Origin: Entoloma clypeatum
Lineage: Eukaryota; Basidiomycota; Agaricomycetes; Agaricales; Entolomataceae
Assembly (NCBI GenBank): GCA_963565915.1
Contig: OY751492.1
Coordinates: forward strand, 1,674,001 to 1,738,000
Length of the DNA: 64,000 nucleotides
Reading direction: 5' to 3'
Below, one piece after another: positions 45,640 to 56,336 of this stretch. The position numbers and the translations under genes are program-made. Each line of letters opens with the position of its first letter. Positions within the stretch are counted from its first letter, which is position 1. Under the pieces are notes generated by a model, which saw nothing but the letters and a program-made list of their open reading frames with translations, did not search any database and had not been told where the DNA came from.

Positions 45640-47277
45640 TTAGGTTCGCCCAGAGCGAAGAGAGCAACTACCAGACAAGTCAAGACATCACGCTTCTTTG
45701 AAGACTTCACCAGTAACCCATTCAGCATGCCAGAAGCCCGACAGGAGGAGCTAAGTCCTCGAGACAGTATCGATTTTACACTCATCCAGCAGTACATCGA
45801 ATTGGAGATCCGTCACATCCTACAGCAGGTGCTTGACGAAGAACTAGACAACGATGAGCATCGCCCCCATGGCGAGATAGCAGAGAGCATCCATCTTGCT
45901 CGGCAACACCAGATCGCGCGCTATAACGCCTGACAGAATGAACTCAAAAGCTTTTGCGTTCAAGAAGGACCTCAGACAGGTCGGATCACAGAGATCAGAG
46001 AGTTTATCGGTGTCCAGACAACCATTATCAGAAGATTGATTAGGACGCTCACATTGAGACGTCCCAGAGCCACATCATCACATCTTACTCAAAGCAGCAG
46101 ATCTACGCCCACTTCACCACCGAAGAACAACAGACCGAGTACAACCGTTGGGCACGAAATGAGAGACTTGACCCCTATTTGCGACCAACAGATGCGCAGG
46201 AACAGAGATTCCTTAGAGATTTACAGAGGAAATACTCTGAACATTTTGCCACTGATTCCGCCGACAAGTCCCCTGACGAATTTACTTTTGACTCTGTGCA
46301 GTCAGATATCAAACAGACGCGTAGAACAGGGACTCATTTTCAATCCTTACCTGTATCCTGAACCCCATCTTCATCCCAACAACCCGACTCCTCTCCTCCT
46401 CTGCAGACTCTAGACATGGCAGAAGCTCTGGCTGTACAAACAATGGATACATCCAAGATCATCAAGGATCCTGGGATGTTCAAGGACAGATACACCTTTG
46501 ACAAATGGTGGAAAGCCACCAAACTATACATCAGGTTCCAAAAGAGCCTCACAGATGATCAGAAGATTCTTGCGGTACTATCCCGCATGATGGAAGGGTC
46601 CGGCAGGCACTGGGCCAGTAACAAGTTAGACGCTCTTGCTGTTGACAACGAGAACATCACCTGGCTAGGTTTTTCCGATGATATCGCCACATGATTCTCC
46701 ATCGCCAACAAGTCGGTCGCTGCCAAAGCAAGACTCGAAGTCCTGAAACAAGAGAAATGCACCGTTGATGAATTCTTGGATGAATTCGAAGAACTCTTGA
46801 AGCTGTCAAACCTTGGCAAAGAAACTGGGAAATACATCCTGGAGAAGAACATCAACCGCAGAACCCCTGAACAAGTGGCTAGTGATGGCAAGACGTACAC
46901 CGATTACGCAAAGGAGATCTGAAACAAAGGATGACAGATGGAAGGACACACACTGGTCATTCGAGGTGGCAGCGACATGCGCACTGGATTGGGTACCACT
47001 TATGGTGGTCAGGGCAAGGCCATGGAGATCGACAAAGCAGGAGTAGCCCGTTGCTACAACTGTCAGCGCTTCGGTCATCTGGCTAAAGACTGTAGTGCCT
47101 CAAAGAAGAAAGATGGTCGCAAGTATTTCAACTGTAACCAAGAAGGCCCTATCACGCGCAACTGCCGCAAAGAAGAACTTCGGAAGGGTTAGGAAGGTGT
47201 CTGAGGAAGACGCTGAGAATGATGAAACCACAATCTTAGAAACCGACGAGAAGGATTTTCCCGAAGGGTCCAATTAA
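45640..47277 (+). pseudogene. gag: Gypsy-B gag region (right arm)
   Basis: Same layout and lesions as the left copy: first frame from about 45640 to TGA at 45931, Gag from ATG 46416 (MAEALAVQTMDTSKII, one residue different from the left), TGA at about 46692 and 46920, one intact zinc knuckle and one damaged one (YFNCNQEGPITRNC). Ends PEGSN at 47277. Confidence 0.85.
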
Positions 47278-49727
47278 ACGACACTAATTCGCAACCCTTA
47301 TCTATTAAATGGACTTGCTTGCCTTGTATGACTGCAGACAATAGAACCTATGTCATCCCTGCCAAGTGAGCTGCTGCGTCAACTAAGATTGTGAAGGGAG
47401 ATAAACCTCCAAAAAGACGAGAGATCAGGCTGTTAGCTCAGCTCAAAACACGACGAGGACCAAAGGTCATCCGACCTGAGGTTGATAGCGGATGTGAACG
47501 CACATGCATCCATCCCAGAATAGTACACGAACAGAACCTCCCCACGTGAGGAATACCGCCCATAGCAATTCTAAATGTGGATGGATCACCAAATCGACAA
47601 CAGAAAGCGAGCCAACTTGCCGAAGTCAAGCTGGATTTGGGAGCACATCAGGAAACCATGGAAGCAATGGTACTGGACATTGGGAGGATGGACATGCTCT
47701 TGGGACATGACTGGTTGGTACACCACAACCCCACAATCAATTGGACAACCGGCATGGTAACATTTAACCGGTGCCCAACTACATGTCAAATCAAACATTC
47801 GGATTTCAAGGTTAACCTTGATAGTTGCAAACACCAGGTTTGCATGGTTGAAGTATGCAACAAAGATGCACCCAAAAAGTCGGATCAGAAATGGAAGCCT
47901 GGAGACCCTATTTTGGAAGCCGTCACTCCCACACTACCTCCCACAACCAAACGACCCTCATATGTTGAACAATTTGCTCATTTCTTCGAGAAGGAGAACT
48001 TTGATAAGATCCCAAAGGAGAGGGAATGGGACCATGGTATTGAACTTACACAGGACGCACCAAAGGAACTAGGGGGAAATACATATCCTATGACACAAAA
48101 GGAACAAGAGGAATTGGACGCATTCATTGACGAGGGTCTAGCAACAGGAAAGATCTGCCTGTCCAAATCCCCTTATGCCTCCCCTTGCTTTTCATCAACA
48201 AGAAGGATGGTTCCAAACGATTGGTACAAGATTACCGCATGGTCAATAAATTCACGGTCAAAGACAAGTTTCCACTCCCATGAATATCTGATCTCTTGGA
48301 TGTACTGAAAGACGCAGTCTACTTCAATAAGATGGACATCATGTGGGGTTATAACAACGTCCGGATTAAGGAGGGTGATGAATGGAAGGCTGCCTTCCTC
48401 ACCAGTTGAGGATTATTCAAACCATTGGTCATGTTTTTCAGTCTTTGCAACTCCCCGGGAACATTCTCTCGAATGATGGCTAGTCTATTCCGGGACCAGA
48501 TCCGCTGACGTATCTGCATGATCTACATGGATGACATCGTGGTTATCGGTAAAACCAAGGAAGAACTCGCGCGAAACACCAAAGAAATCCTACAGATCCT
48601 ATCGGACAATGATTTGTTCCTAAAAGAGAAGAAGTGTTTATGGGAAGTAACAAAATGTCCTATATTGGGATATGTGGTTGGTGAGGGACGTGTTGAGATG
48701 GAAACTGAGAAGGTGGATACAATCTGAAACTGGCGAGCACCCACATCAAAAAAGGAAGTTCAGAGGTTCCTTGGATTTGCCAACTTCTATCGATGTTTTA
48801 TTGAAGGGTACTCAAACATTGCAAAACCTCTCACCGTGCTCACAGGCGGCATGGCATTTACTTGGGGACCAACAGAGCAGCAAGCCTTTGAAGGTCTCAT
48901 ACGGGCAATTACATCGGCACCAGTCTTGGCATTACCAAAACCAGAGGGACAGTTCATGGTGGAAACTGATGCATTAGGCTATGCAATTGGAGCAGTACTC
49001 TCTCAGAAGCAAGATAACAAATGGCACCCCATCGCGTTCTTGTCGCGGACCCTGTCCGCAGCCGAACAGAATTACGAGATATACAACAAGGAACTCCTGG
49101 CGGTCATGGAAGCATTGAAAGATTGGAGACACTATCTGCTCGAAGCCAAGGAACGTTTCAAGATCTTGACCAATCACAAGAACCTGGAATATTTCCGTCA
49201 TCCTCAGGACCTGAATCAATGACAGCGACGCTGGGAAATGAAGTTACAAGACTATGACTTTGAATTATGGCATGTACCCGGCAAGACCAATGCGAAAGCG
49301 GACATCCTGTCACGCTTACCCTGGTATGAAGCGGAACTCGAACCACAAGACAGTGACCAAATGCTCAAGGAGGGGCTGTTCTTGAAATGCTTGGAATCAG
49401 AAGATGTGGTACAAATGGAGATGTTCACGGAGGAACAATCTTTTGAAGGGGGGTGAAACATCTGATTCCATCAAAATTGGAAACGTTACAACCATTGAAA
49501 ACCCATGGATCGCACACATCAAGGCTTCGAACTGCATGGAGACAGAAGTAGCTCAGGGCCTAAAAAAGAATCCTCATTGGTATCAACAGGAGAATGGGAT
49601 CACCTATGCAGGAGAATGAGTCTATGTCCCGCCAGATCCACAGTTACGACAAGAATTGATGTTCAAGTCACATGACGCACCAGTGGCTGGACATCCAGGA
49701 CAGTGCCGAACACATGAACTCCTCACT
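47278..49727 (+). pseudogene. pol: Gypsy-B pol, first segment (right arm)
   Basis: Protease EVDSGCERTCI near 47480, stop at about 47548, linker and RT N-terminus with a 1-bp deletion near 48190, stops at about 48282 and 48408, YMDDIVVIGK near 48530, RNase H to TGA 49219 (CGA in Gypsy-A), the GGGGGG frame change before TGA 49454, and the start of integrase. Stops abruptly at 49727 with CTCACT, where Gypsy-C begins. Confidence 0.9.
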
Positions 49728-50096
49728 TGTTACGGACTAACGACTACGGACGTATATGCTTACTTTTTCACTTTTACTCATCGGCCCCCGCTTACACATA
49801 TCGTATTATACTTTATTTCCTTTAGTATACTTCGCTCCCGCGCTGACTCGCTTTCCGCAGCTGTCTGACTCATTCCGCAGTCGTCTTACTCAGACGCACT
49901 GCCTTCCGCAGTTATCTTACTCAGATACACTGCCTTGCGCAGCACTGACTCATATGCTATCGCCTATAGTCAGTACCTATATAAACCCTTTGTACTATAG
50001 CTAGATTCCTTAGATTTAGCAATCACATTGCTCTTCGCCTTTCCATCTTCCTGCATACTCTGCCCGAACCTTGGAACGGTTTGTTACGCATAACAA
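49728..50096 (+). repeat. LTR of Gypsy-C
   Basis: 369 bp, TGTTACGG...GCATAACA, with TATATAAA at about 49978 and AGATTTAGCAA at 50012. Contains TGACTCA twice and CCGCAG repeats. Inserted after CTCACT of Gypsy-B (intact site at 54202-54211). Confidence 0.9.
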
Positions 50097-50098
50097 GT

Positions 50099-50109
50099 TG
50101 CTAAATCTC
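50099..50109 (+). other. Self-priming PBS of Gypsy-C
   Basis: TTGCTAAATCT, complementary to 50012-50022 (11 of 11). Confidence 0.75.
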
Positions 50110-50112
50110 GTT

Positions 50113-50884
50113 AGGTTCGCCCAGAGCAAAGAGAGCAACTACCAGACGAGTCAAGACGTCGCGCTTCTTTGAAGACTTCACCAGTAACCCATTCAGCACG
50201 CCAGAAGCCCGACAGGAGGAGCTAAGTCCTCGAGACAGTATCGATTTTACGCTTATCCAGCAGTACATCGAATCGGAGATCCGTCGCATCCTACAGCAGG
50301 TGCTTGACGAAGAACTAGACAACGACGAGCATCGCCCCCACGGCGAGATAGCAGAGAGCATCCATCTTGCTCGGCAACACCAGATCGCGCGTTACAACGC
50401 CCGACAGAACGAACTCGAAAGCTTTCGCGTTCAAGAAGGACCTCAGACAGGTCGGATCACAGAGATCAGAGAGTTTATCGGTGTCCAGACAACCGTTATC
50501 AGAAGATTGATTAGGACGCTCACATCGAGACGTCCCAGAGCCACATCATCACGTCCTACTCGAAGCAGCAGATCTACGCCCACTTCACCATCGAAGAACA
50601 ACAAACCGAGTACAACCGTTGGGCACGAAACGAGAGACTTGACCCCTTCTCGCGACCAACAGACGCGCAGGAACAGAGATTCCTTAGAGATCTACAGAGG
50701 AAATACCCCGAACGTTTTGCCACCGATTCCGCCGACGAGTCCCCTGACGAATTTACTTTTGACTCCGCGCAGTCAGATACCGAACAGACGCCTAGAACAG
50801 GGACTGATTTTCAACCCCTACCTATATCCCGAACCCCATCTTCATCCCAACAATCCGACACCTCTCCTACTCCGCAGGTTCTAG
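50113..50884 (+). CDS. Gypsy-C ORF1, upstream Gag-like frame
   Basis: Open frame without a clear ATG, beginning soon after the PBS: RFFEDFTSNPFSTPEARQEE, then a Glu/Arg-rich helix (IQQYIESEIRRILQQVLDEE) and ARQHQIARYNARQNELESF. After about 50515 the overlapping -1 frame looks more protein-like (IYAHFTIEEQQTEYNRWARN) and runs directly into gag, so the last 370 bases of this ORF are probably a shadow. A and B show the same arrangement. Joining could be by -1 frameshift or by splicing to the AG at 50514; the sequence does not decide. Likely the N-terminal part of Gag. Confidence 0.5.
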
Positions 50885-51756
50885 ACATGGCAGAAGCACC
50901 GACAGTACAAACAATGGATACATCCAAGATCATCAAAGATCCTGGGATGTTCAAAGACAGACACACCTTCGACGAGTGGTGGAAAGCCACCAAATTATAC
51001 ATCAGGTTCCAGAAGGGACTGTCCGACGATCAGAAGATTCTTGCGGTGTTATCCCGCATGATGGAAGGGTCCGGTAAACACTGGGCCAGCAACAAATTAG
51101 ACGCCCTTGCCACCGATGGCGAGAACATCACCTGGTTAGGATTCTCAGATGACATCGCTACGCGATTCTCTATTGCCAACAAGTCGGCAGCGGCCAAGGC
51201 GAAACTCGAAATCCTGAAACAGGAGAAACGCACCATCGACGAATTCTTGGACGAATTCGAAGAGATCTTGAAGCTGTCAAACCTTGGCGAAGAAACTGGG
51301 AAATACATCCTGGAAAAGAACGTCAACCGCAAAATTTCTGAACAAGTGGCTAGCGATGGCAAGACGTACACTGATTACGCAAAGGAGATCCGAAACAAGG
51401 GACGACAGATGGAGGGACATGCATTAGTCATCCGAGGGGGTGGCGACACACGCACCGGATCGGGTACCACTTATGGTGGTCAAGGCAAAGCCATGGAGAT
51501 CGACAAAGCAGGAGTAGCCCGTTGCTACAACTGTCAGCGCTTTGGTCACCTTGCCAAAGACTGCAAAGCCCCAAAGAAGAAAGATGGTCGTAAGTGTTTC
51601 AACTGCGACCAAGAAGGACATATTGCGCGCAACTGCCGCAAGCCGAAGAAGAACTCTGGAAAGATTAGGAAGGTGTCTGATGGAGATACCGATGATGACG
51701 ATGAAACCATCACCATAGAGACCGATGAGAAGGATTTTCCCGAAGGGTCCGATTAA
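50515..51756 (+). CDS. gag: Gypsy-C Gag with two CCHC zinc knuckles
   Basis: The frame is open from 50515; the first ATG is 50887, giving a 289-aa product (MAEAPTVQTMDTSKII), but the upstream codons also read as protein. Capsid-like region: FDEWWKATKLYIRFQKGLSD, WASNKLDALA, EEILKLSNLGEETGKYILEK. Nucleocapsid: CYNCQRFGHLAKDC and CFNCDQEGHIARNC in a Lys-rich context, both complete. Acidic tail ending FPEGSD. It packages the RNA. Intact, unlike A and B. Confidence 0.85.
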   Translation, partial: DAHIETSQSHIITSYSKQQIYAHFTIEEQQTEYNRWARNERLDPFSRPTDAQEQRFLRDLQRKYPERFATDSADESPDEFTFDSAQSDTEQTPRTGTDFQPLPISRTPSSSQQSDTSPTPQVLDMAEAPTVQTMDTSKIIKDPGMFKDRHTFDEWWKATKLYIRFQKGLSDDQKILAVLSRMMEGSGKHWASNKLDALATDGENITWLGFSDDIATRFSIANKSAAAKAKLEILKQEKRTIDEFLDEFEEILKLSNLGEETGKYILEKNVNRKISEQVASDGKTYTDYAKEIRNKGRQMEGHALVIRGGGDTRTGSGTTYGGQGKAMEIDKAGVARCYNCQRFGHLAKDCKAPKKKDGRKCFNCDQEGHIARNCRKPKKNSGKIRKVSDGDTDDDDETITIETDEKDFPEGSD

Positions 51757-51758
51757 AC

Positions 51759-53702
51759 GACGCTAAGTCGCGACCCTTATCCATTAAACGAACTCGCTTG
51801 CCTGGTGCAGTTACAGACAATATAACTTATGTTATCCCTGCAAAGCGAGCCGTTGCGTCAACTAAGATTGTCAAGGGAGATAAACCTCCGAAACGACGAG
51901 AGATCAAGCTGCAAGCTCAGATCAAAACACGACGAGGACCAAAGGCCATTCGACCCGAGGTCGATAGCGGATGTGAACGCACATGTATCCATCCCAGAAT
52001 AGTACGTGAACAGAACCTTCCCACACGTGGAATAAAGCCCATATCAATCCTAAATGCGGATGGATCACCGAACCGACAACAGAAAGCAGAAAAACTTGCC
52101 GAAGTCAAGCTGGACTTGGGAACACACCAGGAAACCATGGAGGCAATGGTATTGGACATTGGGAGAACGGATATGCTTTTGGGACATGATTGGTTGGTGC
52201 ACCACAACCCTACAATCAATTGGACGACCGGCGCCGTAACATTCAACCGATGCCCATCAACGTGTCAAACCAAACACTCGGATTTCAGGGTTAACCTTAA
52301 TGGTCGCAAACATCGGGTTCGCATGGTGGAAATACGAGACAAGGACGCACCCAAGAAATCAGATCAGAAATGGAAGCCCGGAGACCCCATATTGGAAGCA
52401 GTTACTCCCACACCACCTCCCACAACCAAACGACCCTCATATGTTGAACGTTTTGCCCATCTTTTTGAAAAAGAAAACTTTGACAAGATCCCAAAGGAAA
52501 GGGAATGGGACCACGGCATCGAACTTACACCGGACGCACCAAAGGAGCTAGGGGGAAACACGTACCCTATGACCCAAAAGGAGCAAGAAGAACTGGACGA
52601 ATTCATCGACGAAGGCCTGGCAACCGGAAAGATCCGACCGTCCAAATCACCTTATGCATCACCCTGCTTCTTCATTAACAAGAAAGACGGTTCCAAACGA
52701 TTGGTACAGGACTATCGCACGGTTAACAAATTCACGGTTAAGGACAAATTCCCACTCCCACGCATCAACGACCTCTTGGATGTATTGAAGGACGCAGTCT
52801 ACTTCAACAAAATGGACATCATGTGGGGATACAATAATGTGCGGATCAAAAAGGGTGACGAATGGAAAGCCGCCTTCTTGACCAGCCGAGGATTGTTTGA
52901 ACCATTGGTCATGTTTTTCGGTCTCTGCAATTCCCCGGGAACGTTCTCTCGGATGATGGCCAGCCTATTCAGGGATCAGATCCGTCGGCGCATCTGTGTG
53001 ATTTACATGGATGACATAGTGGTTATTGGTAAAACCAAGGAAGAACTTGCCCGGAACACCGAAGAGATCTTGCAGATCCTGTCGGACAATGACTTGTTCC
53101 TAAAGGAGAAGAAGTGTCTTTGGGAAGTAACGAAATGCCCCATATTGGGATATGTCGTGGGTGAAGGACGTGTCGAGATGGAAACTGAAAAGGTGGACAC
53201 AATCCGGAACTGGCGAGTACCCACATCAAAAAAGGAAGTCCAGAGGTTCCTGGGATTTGCCAATTTTTATCGACGCTTCATTGAAGGATACTCAAACATC
53301 GCAAAGCCACTCACGACACTTACGGGAAATACAGCATTCACATGGGGACCAGCGGCGCAAGAAGCATTTGAAGGTCTCATACGGGCAATCACGACAGCAC
53401 CAGTCTTGGCATTGCCCAAACCGGACGGACAGTTCAGGGTTGAAACCGATGCATCGGGTTATGCAATTGGAGCGGTACTCTCACAGAAACAAGACGACAA
53501 GTGGCATCCTATCGCGTTCTTGTCGCGGACCATGTCCGCGGCCGAACAGAATTACGAGATCTATGACAAGGAACTCTTGGCAGTCATGGAAGCACTGAAG
53601 GACTGGCGACATTATCTACTTGAAGCCAAGGAACGTTTCGAGATCTTAACCGATCACAAAAACCTGGAGTATTTCCGGCGTCCTCAGGACCTGAATCAAT
53701 GA
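51759..53702 (+). CDS. pol: Gypsy-C Pol, protease-RT-RNase H, truncated by fusion
   Basis: Lies -1 relative to gag; the pol frame is already open across the end of gag, so a -1 frameshift could join them. First possible conventional-looking starts are non-ATG. Protease: EVDSGCERTCIHPRIV near 51957. [54 protein letters not shown] and catalytic YMDDIVVIGK near 53005. RNase H: VETDASGYAIGAVLSQKQ, NYEIYDKELLAVMEAL, LTDHKNLEYF. All catalytic residues are present and no stop occurs until TGA 53700, which belongs to the fused Gypsy-B sequence. Integrase is absent in this frame. Confidence 0.88.
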   Translation, partial: DAKSRPLSIKRTRLPGAVTDNITYVIPAKRAVASTKIVKGDKPPKRREIKLQAQIKTRRGPKAIRPEVDSGCERTCIHPRIVREQNLPTRGIKPISILNADGSPNRQQKAEKLAEVKLDLGTHQETMEAMVLDIGRTDMLLGHDWLVHHNPTINWTTGAVTFNRCPSTCQTKHSDFRVNLNGRKHRVRMVEIRDKDAPKKSDQKWKPGDPILEAVTPTPPPTTKRPSYVERFAHLFEKENFDKIPKEREWDHGIELTPDAPKELGGNTYPMTQKEQEELDEFIDEGLATGKIRPSKSPYASPCFFINKKDGSKRLVQDYRTVNKFTVKDKFPLPRINDLLDVLKDAVYFNKMDIMWGYNNVRIKKGDEWKAAFLTSRGLFEPLVMFFGLCNSPGTFSRMMASLFRDQIRRRICVIYMDDIVVIGKTKEELARNTEEILQILSDNDLFLKEKKCLWEVTKCPILGYVVGEGRVEMETEKVDTIRNWRVPTSKKEVQRFLGFANFYRRFIEGYSNIAKPLTTLTGNTAFTWGPAAQEAFEGLIRAITTAPVLALPKPDGQFRVETDASGYAIGAVLSQKQDDKWHPIAFLSRTMSAAEQNYEIYDKELLAVMEALKDWRHYLLEAKERFEILTDHKNLEYFRRPQDLNQ

Positions 53703-54207
53703 CAGCGACGCTGGGAAATGAAGTTACAAGACTATGACTTTGAATTATGGCATGTACCCGGCAAGACCAATGCGAAAGCGGACATCCTGTCACGCTTACC
53801 CTGGTATGAAGCGGAACTCGAACCACAAGACAGTGACCAAATGCTCAAGGAGGGGCTGTTCTTGAAATGCTTGGAATCAGAAGATGTGGTACAAATGGAG
53901 ATGTTCACGGAGGAACAATCTTTTGAAGGGGGGTGAAACATCTGATTCCATCAAAATTGGAAACGTTACAACCATTGAAAACCCATGGATCGCACACATC
54001 AAGGCTTCGAACTGCATGGAGACAGAAGTAGCTCAGGGCCTAAAAAAGAATCCTCATTGGTATCAACAGGAGAATGGGATCACCTATGCAGGAGAATGAG
54101 TCTATGTCCCGCCAGATCCACAGTTACGACAAGAATTGATGTTCAAGTCACATGACGCACCAGTGGCTGGACATCCAGGACAGTGCCGAACACATGAACT
54201 CCTCACT
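53683..54207 (+). repeat. 525-bp direct duplication of Gypsy-B sequence
   Basis: 53683-54207 repeats 49203-49727 (the RNase H end, G run and integrase start), on either side of Gypsy-C. By eye the two appear identical, private stops included. Confidence 0.9.
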
Positions 54208-55395
54208 CGCACCTACTGGTGGCCTACCATACTGCATGATGTGAAGAAGTACGTGAAGGGTTGCGACACTTGTCAACGCAACAAGATTAACCGACAAAAG
54301 CGACATGCTCCGCTACATCCCCATGCAGCACCAAGTCACCCATGGGAAGACATAGGAATCGACGTCGTGGGACCGATACCAGAACCTGATGGGAAAAACG
54401 CAATTCTAGTCATCATGGATAGACATTCAAAGATGCTTCACCTCATTCCGACAACCGTGGAATTATCAGCTGAAGGATTAGCCCAGATCTATCGGATCAG
54501 ATATGGAAGCTTCATGGGATCCCCAAGAAGATCATCAGCAATAGGGGACCGCGATTTGCTGCGAAGTTCTTGGAGATACTCTGCCACATGCTAGGGATCA
54601 AGAGGAACCTGTCCACCGCGTACCACCCACAGACTGATGGACAGGCCAAGCGATCGCATCAGGAAACGGAAGTGTTCTTATGGAACTTTGTCAACCATCT
54701 ACAGGATGATTGGGCTGAGTGGATCGCAATTGCAGAGTTCCAGTACAATGACAAAGAATATCAGGCCACGAAGCACACCCCATTCTACCTCAACTACAGT
54801 TTACATCCTTGGAAGGGAGAACTCCTGCTAGAAGATACCAATCCGGCTGCCAATGACTTCTTGAAAAAACTCAAACAGGCATGAGAAGAAGCCAATGCAG
54901 TGCTGAAACAAGCACAGGATCAGATGAAGAAGACAGTTGATACACGGCGAAGTCCGTCTCAGAACTACTGCATCGGGGACAAGGTGTGGCTGGAAGGGAC
55001 TAACATCAGGACCGATTGCCCCTCAAAGAAACTTGATGCACTCCGACATGGACCATTCAAAGTCCTAGAGAAGAAAGGAGCTAGCGTGTACCTTCTTGAT
55101 CTTCCGAAGACTTGGAAGATGATTCACCCTGTGTTCAACGAGACCCTGTTGTCACCATATGAAACTCCGAAGTATGCCATCCAGAAAAAGAAACCAGCCC
55201 CTGATCCGGTCATCATCAAAGGACGAGAAGAGTATCATGTGTCTATGATCCTAGACTCTTGAAAGTTCCGTGGAAAGATCCAGTACCTCATCCAGTGGAA
55301 AGGATATGGCCCAGAAGAGAACACATGGGAACCTCGAGCTAACGTCAAGATTTGATCTGTGATTTCCATTGGCAGAACCCGTCTCGTCCATGATA
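53703..55395 (+). pseudogene. pol: Gypsy-B pol, second segment: integrase and chromodomain (right arm)
   Basis: Repeats the end of RNase H, then the G-run frame change (TGA 53934). Integrase has the zinc module HDAPVAGHPG...CDTCQRNK, TGA at about 54097, first Asp intact (GIDVVGPIP), a 1-bp deletion near 54494, the second Asp codon context altered (SAIGDRD in the shifted frame) and catalytic Glu changed to Lys (QTDGQAKRSHQ). The KQA*EEAN stop is at 54882. The chromodomain is cut by TGA 55260 and a small deletion near 55345. Confidence 0.88.
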
Positions 55396-55529
55396 AAAGA
55401 CAAGTTCTCAAAACCCATGGCAGTATCGACCTCATCAGTCAACCACACACCGAGTTCCCCGCTCTAGTCTTTTCCCTGCCCAATATAGCCACCCCATTCT
55501 TCTTTTATCTCTCAACCATCCTCGCCGCC

Positions 55530-55901
55530 ATGTCAAACACCATTGTTACCTCCACCTCCACTGCCGACATCAACCCCTCCATCGCCGCCCTTATGAACGA
55601 AGCGCTCTCCATGAGAGACCAAATCCATGCCCTCGAAACTTCCCTTGGCGACCTCCTTCATTTCCAGATGAATATCCGACTTCATTTGTTGTCCAATCTC
55701 CCCGTCGCCCCGACTCCCGAAGAGAAACAAATTCTCGGGAATTACACCAGCACCCTCGTCATTGAAAATCGACATATTTGGCTGGCCATCAAAGGCCTTG
55801 AACTCGCCGTAGCCATCAATGAGGAGTTGATATATGATTGGAGCCTCAAGGAGAGTCCGAACTGGTCCGATCCCAACAACAACAAGGGATGGGGACAGTG
55901 A
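55530..55901 (+). CDS. Gypsy-B ORF3 (right arm), 123-aa coiled-coil protein
   Basis: Complete, from ATG 55530 (GCCGCCATGTC, a good initiation context) to TGA 55899. MSNTIVTSTSTADINPSIAA, LSMRDQIHALETSL, LSNLPVAPTPEEKQILGNYT, LAIKGLELAVAINEELIYDW, ending in an Asn/Gly-rich NNNKGWGQ. Homologous to Gypsy-A ORF3 over the whole length with many silent changes. No stop, although the neighbouring pol has many. The frame extends upstream to 55359 without a stop, but that part is not conserved in A. Role unknown. Confidence 0.7.
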   Translation: MSNTIVTSTSTADINPSIAALMNEALSMRDQIHALETSLGDLLHFQMNIRLHLLSNLPVAPTPEEKQILGNYTSTLVIENRHIWLAIKGLELAVAINEELIYDWSLKESPNWSDPNNNKGWGQ

Positions 55902-55935
55902 CTCTGTGAGAACACAGAGCTTGGAGAGGGGAACA

Positions 55936-56336
55936 TGTTACGGACTCTACAGTATGCGGACGATGTCATCACTTTTACTTATTGGCCCGGCTCAGCGCCC
56001 TCTTACGAACTTACTATGTCTAATGTCTATTTTCGCAACCTTCAATTCCCAGTCTGACTCACTACATTACTTCATCATCCCCTTTAGTATACTTCGCTCC
56101 CATGCTGACTCACTTTCTGCAGTCAGCTTACTCACTGTACATAGCCTTCCACAGTTGCCTTACTCATGTGCACTGCTTTCCTCAGTACTGACTCATCCAC
56201 TACCGCCTATAGTCAGTACCTATATAAACCTCTTGTACTGTAGTAGATTTCTTAGATTTAGCAATCACATTGCTCTTCGCCTTTCCACTTCCTGCATACT
56301 CTGCCCAAACCTTGGAACGGTTTGTTAAGCATAACA
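55936..56336 (+). repeat. 3' LTR of Gypsy-B (right arm)
   Basis: 401 bp. No difference from the left-arm copy noticed. Followed by GTAATTACCATCTG, not matching the 5' flank. Confidence 0.9.

Larger units (their letters stand above)
49728..53683 (+). mobile_element. Gypsy-C, young Gypsy copy lacking its 3' half
   Basis: Begins with a complete 369-bp LTR (49728-50096), followed by self-priming PBS, ORF1, gag and an undamaged protease-RT-RNase H frame. At about 53683, within CCTCAGGACCTGAATCAA, it passes seamlessly into Gypsy-B sequence equivalent to 49203 onwards. Its own integrase, ORF3 and 3' LTR are missing. CpG and CGA codons that are mutated in A and B are intact here. Confidence 0.9.
45224..56336 (+). 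mobile_element. Gypsy-B, right-arm copy, split by Gypsy-C
   Basis: Plus strand: LTRs at 45224-45624 and 55936-56336, with gag, pol and ORF3 as in the left arm. The body runs to 49727, is interrupted by Gypsy-C, then resumes at about 53683 with 525 bp repeated. Without the 4480 bp it is 6633 bp, the same as the left copy. No TSD (CATGC left, GTAAT right). Confidence 0.93.
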
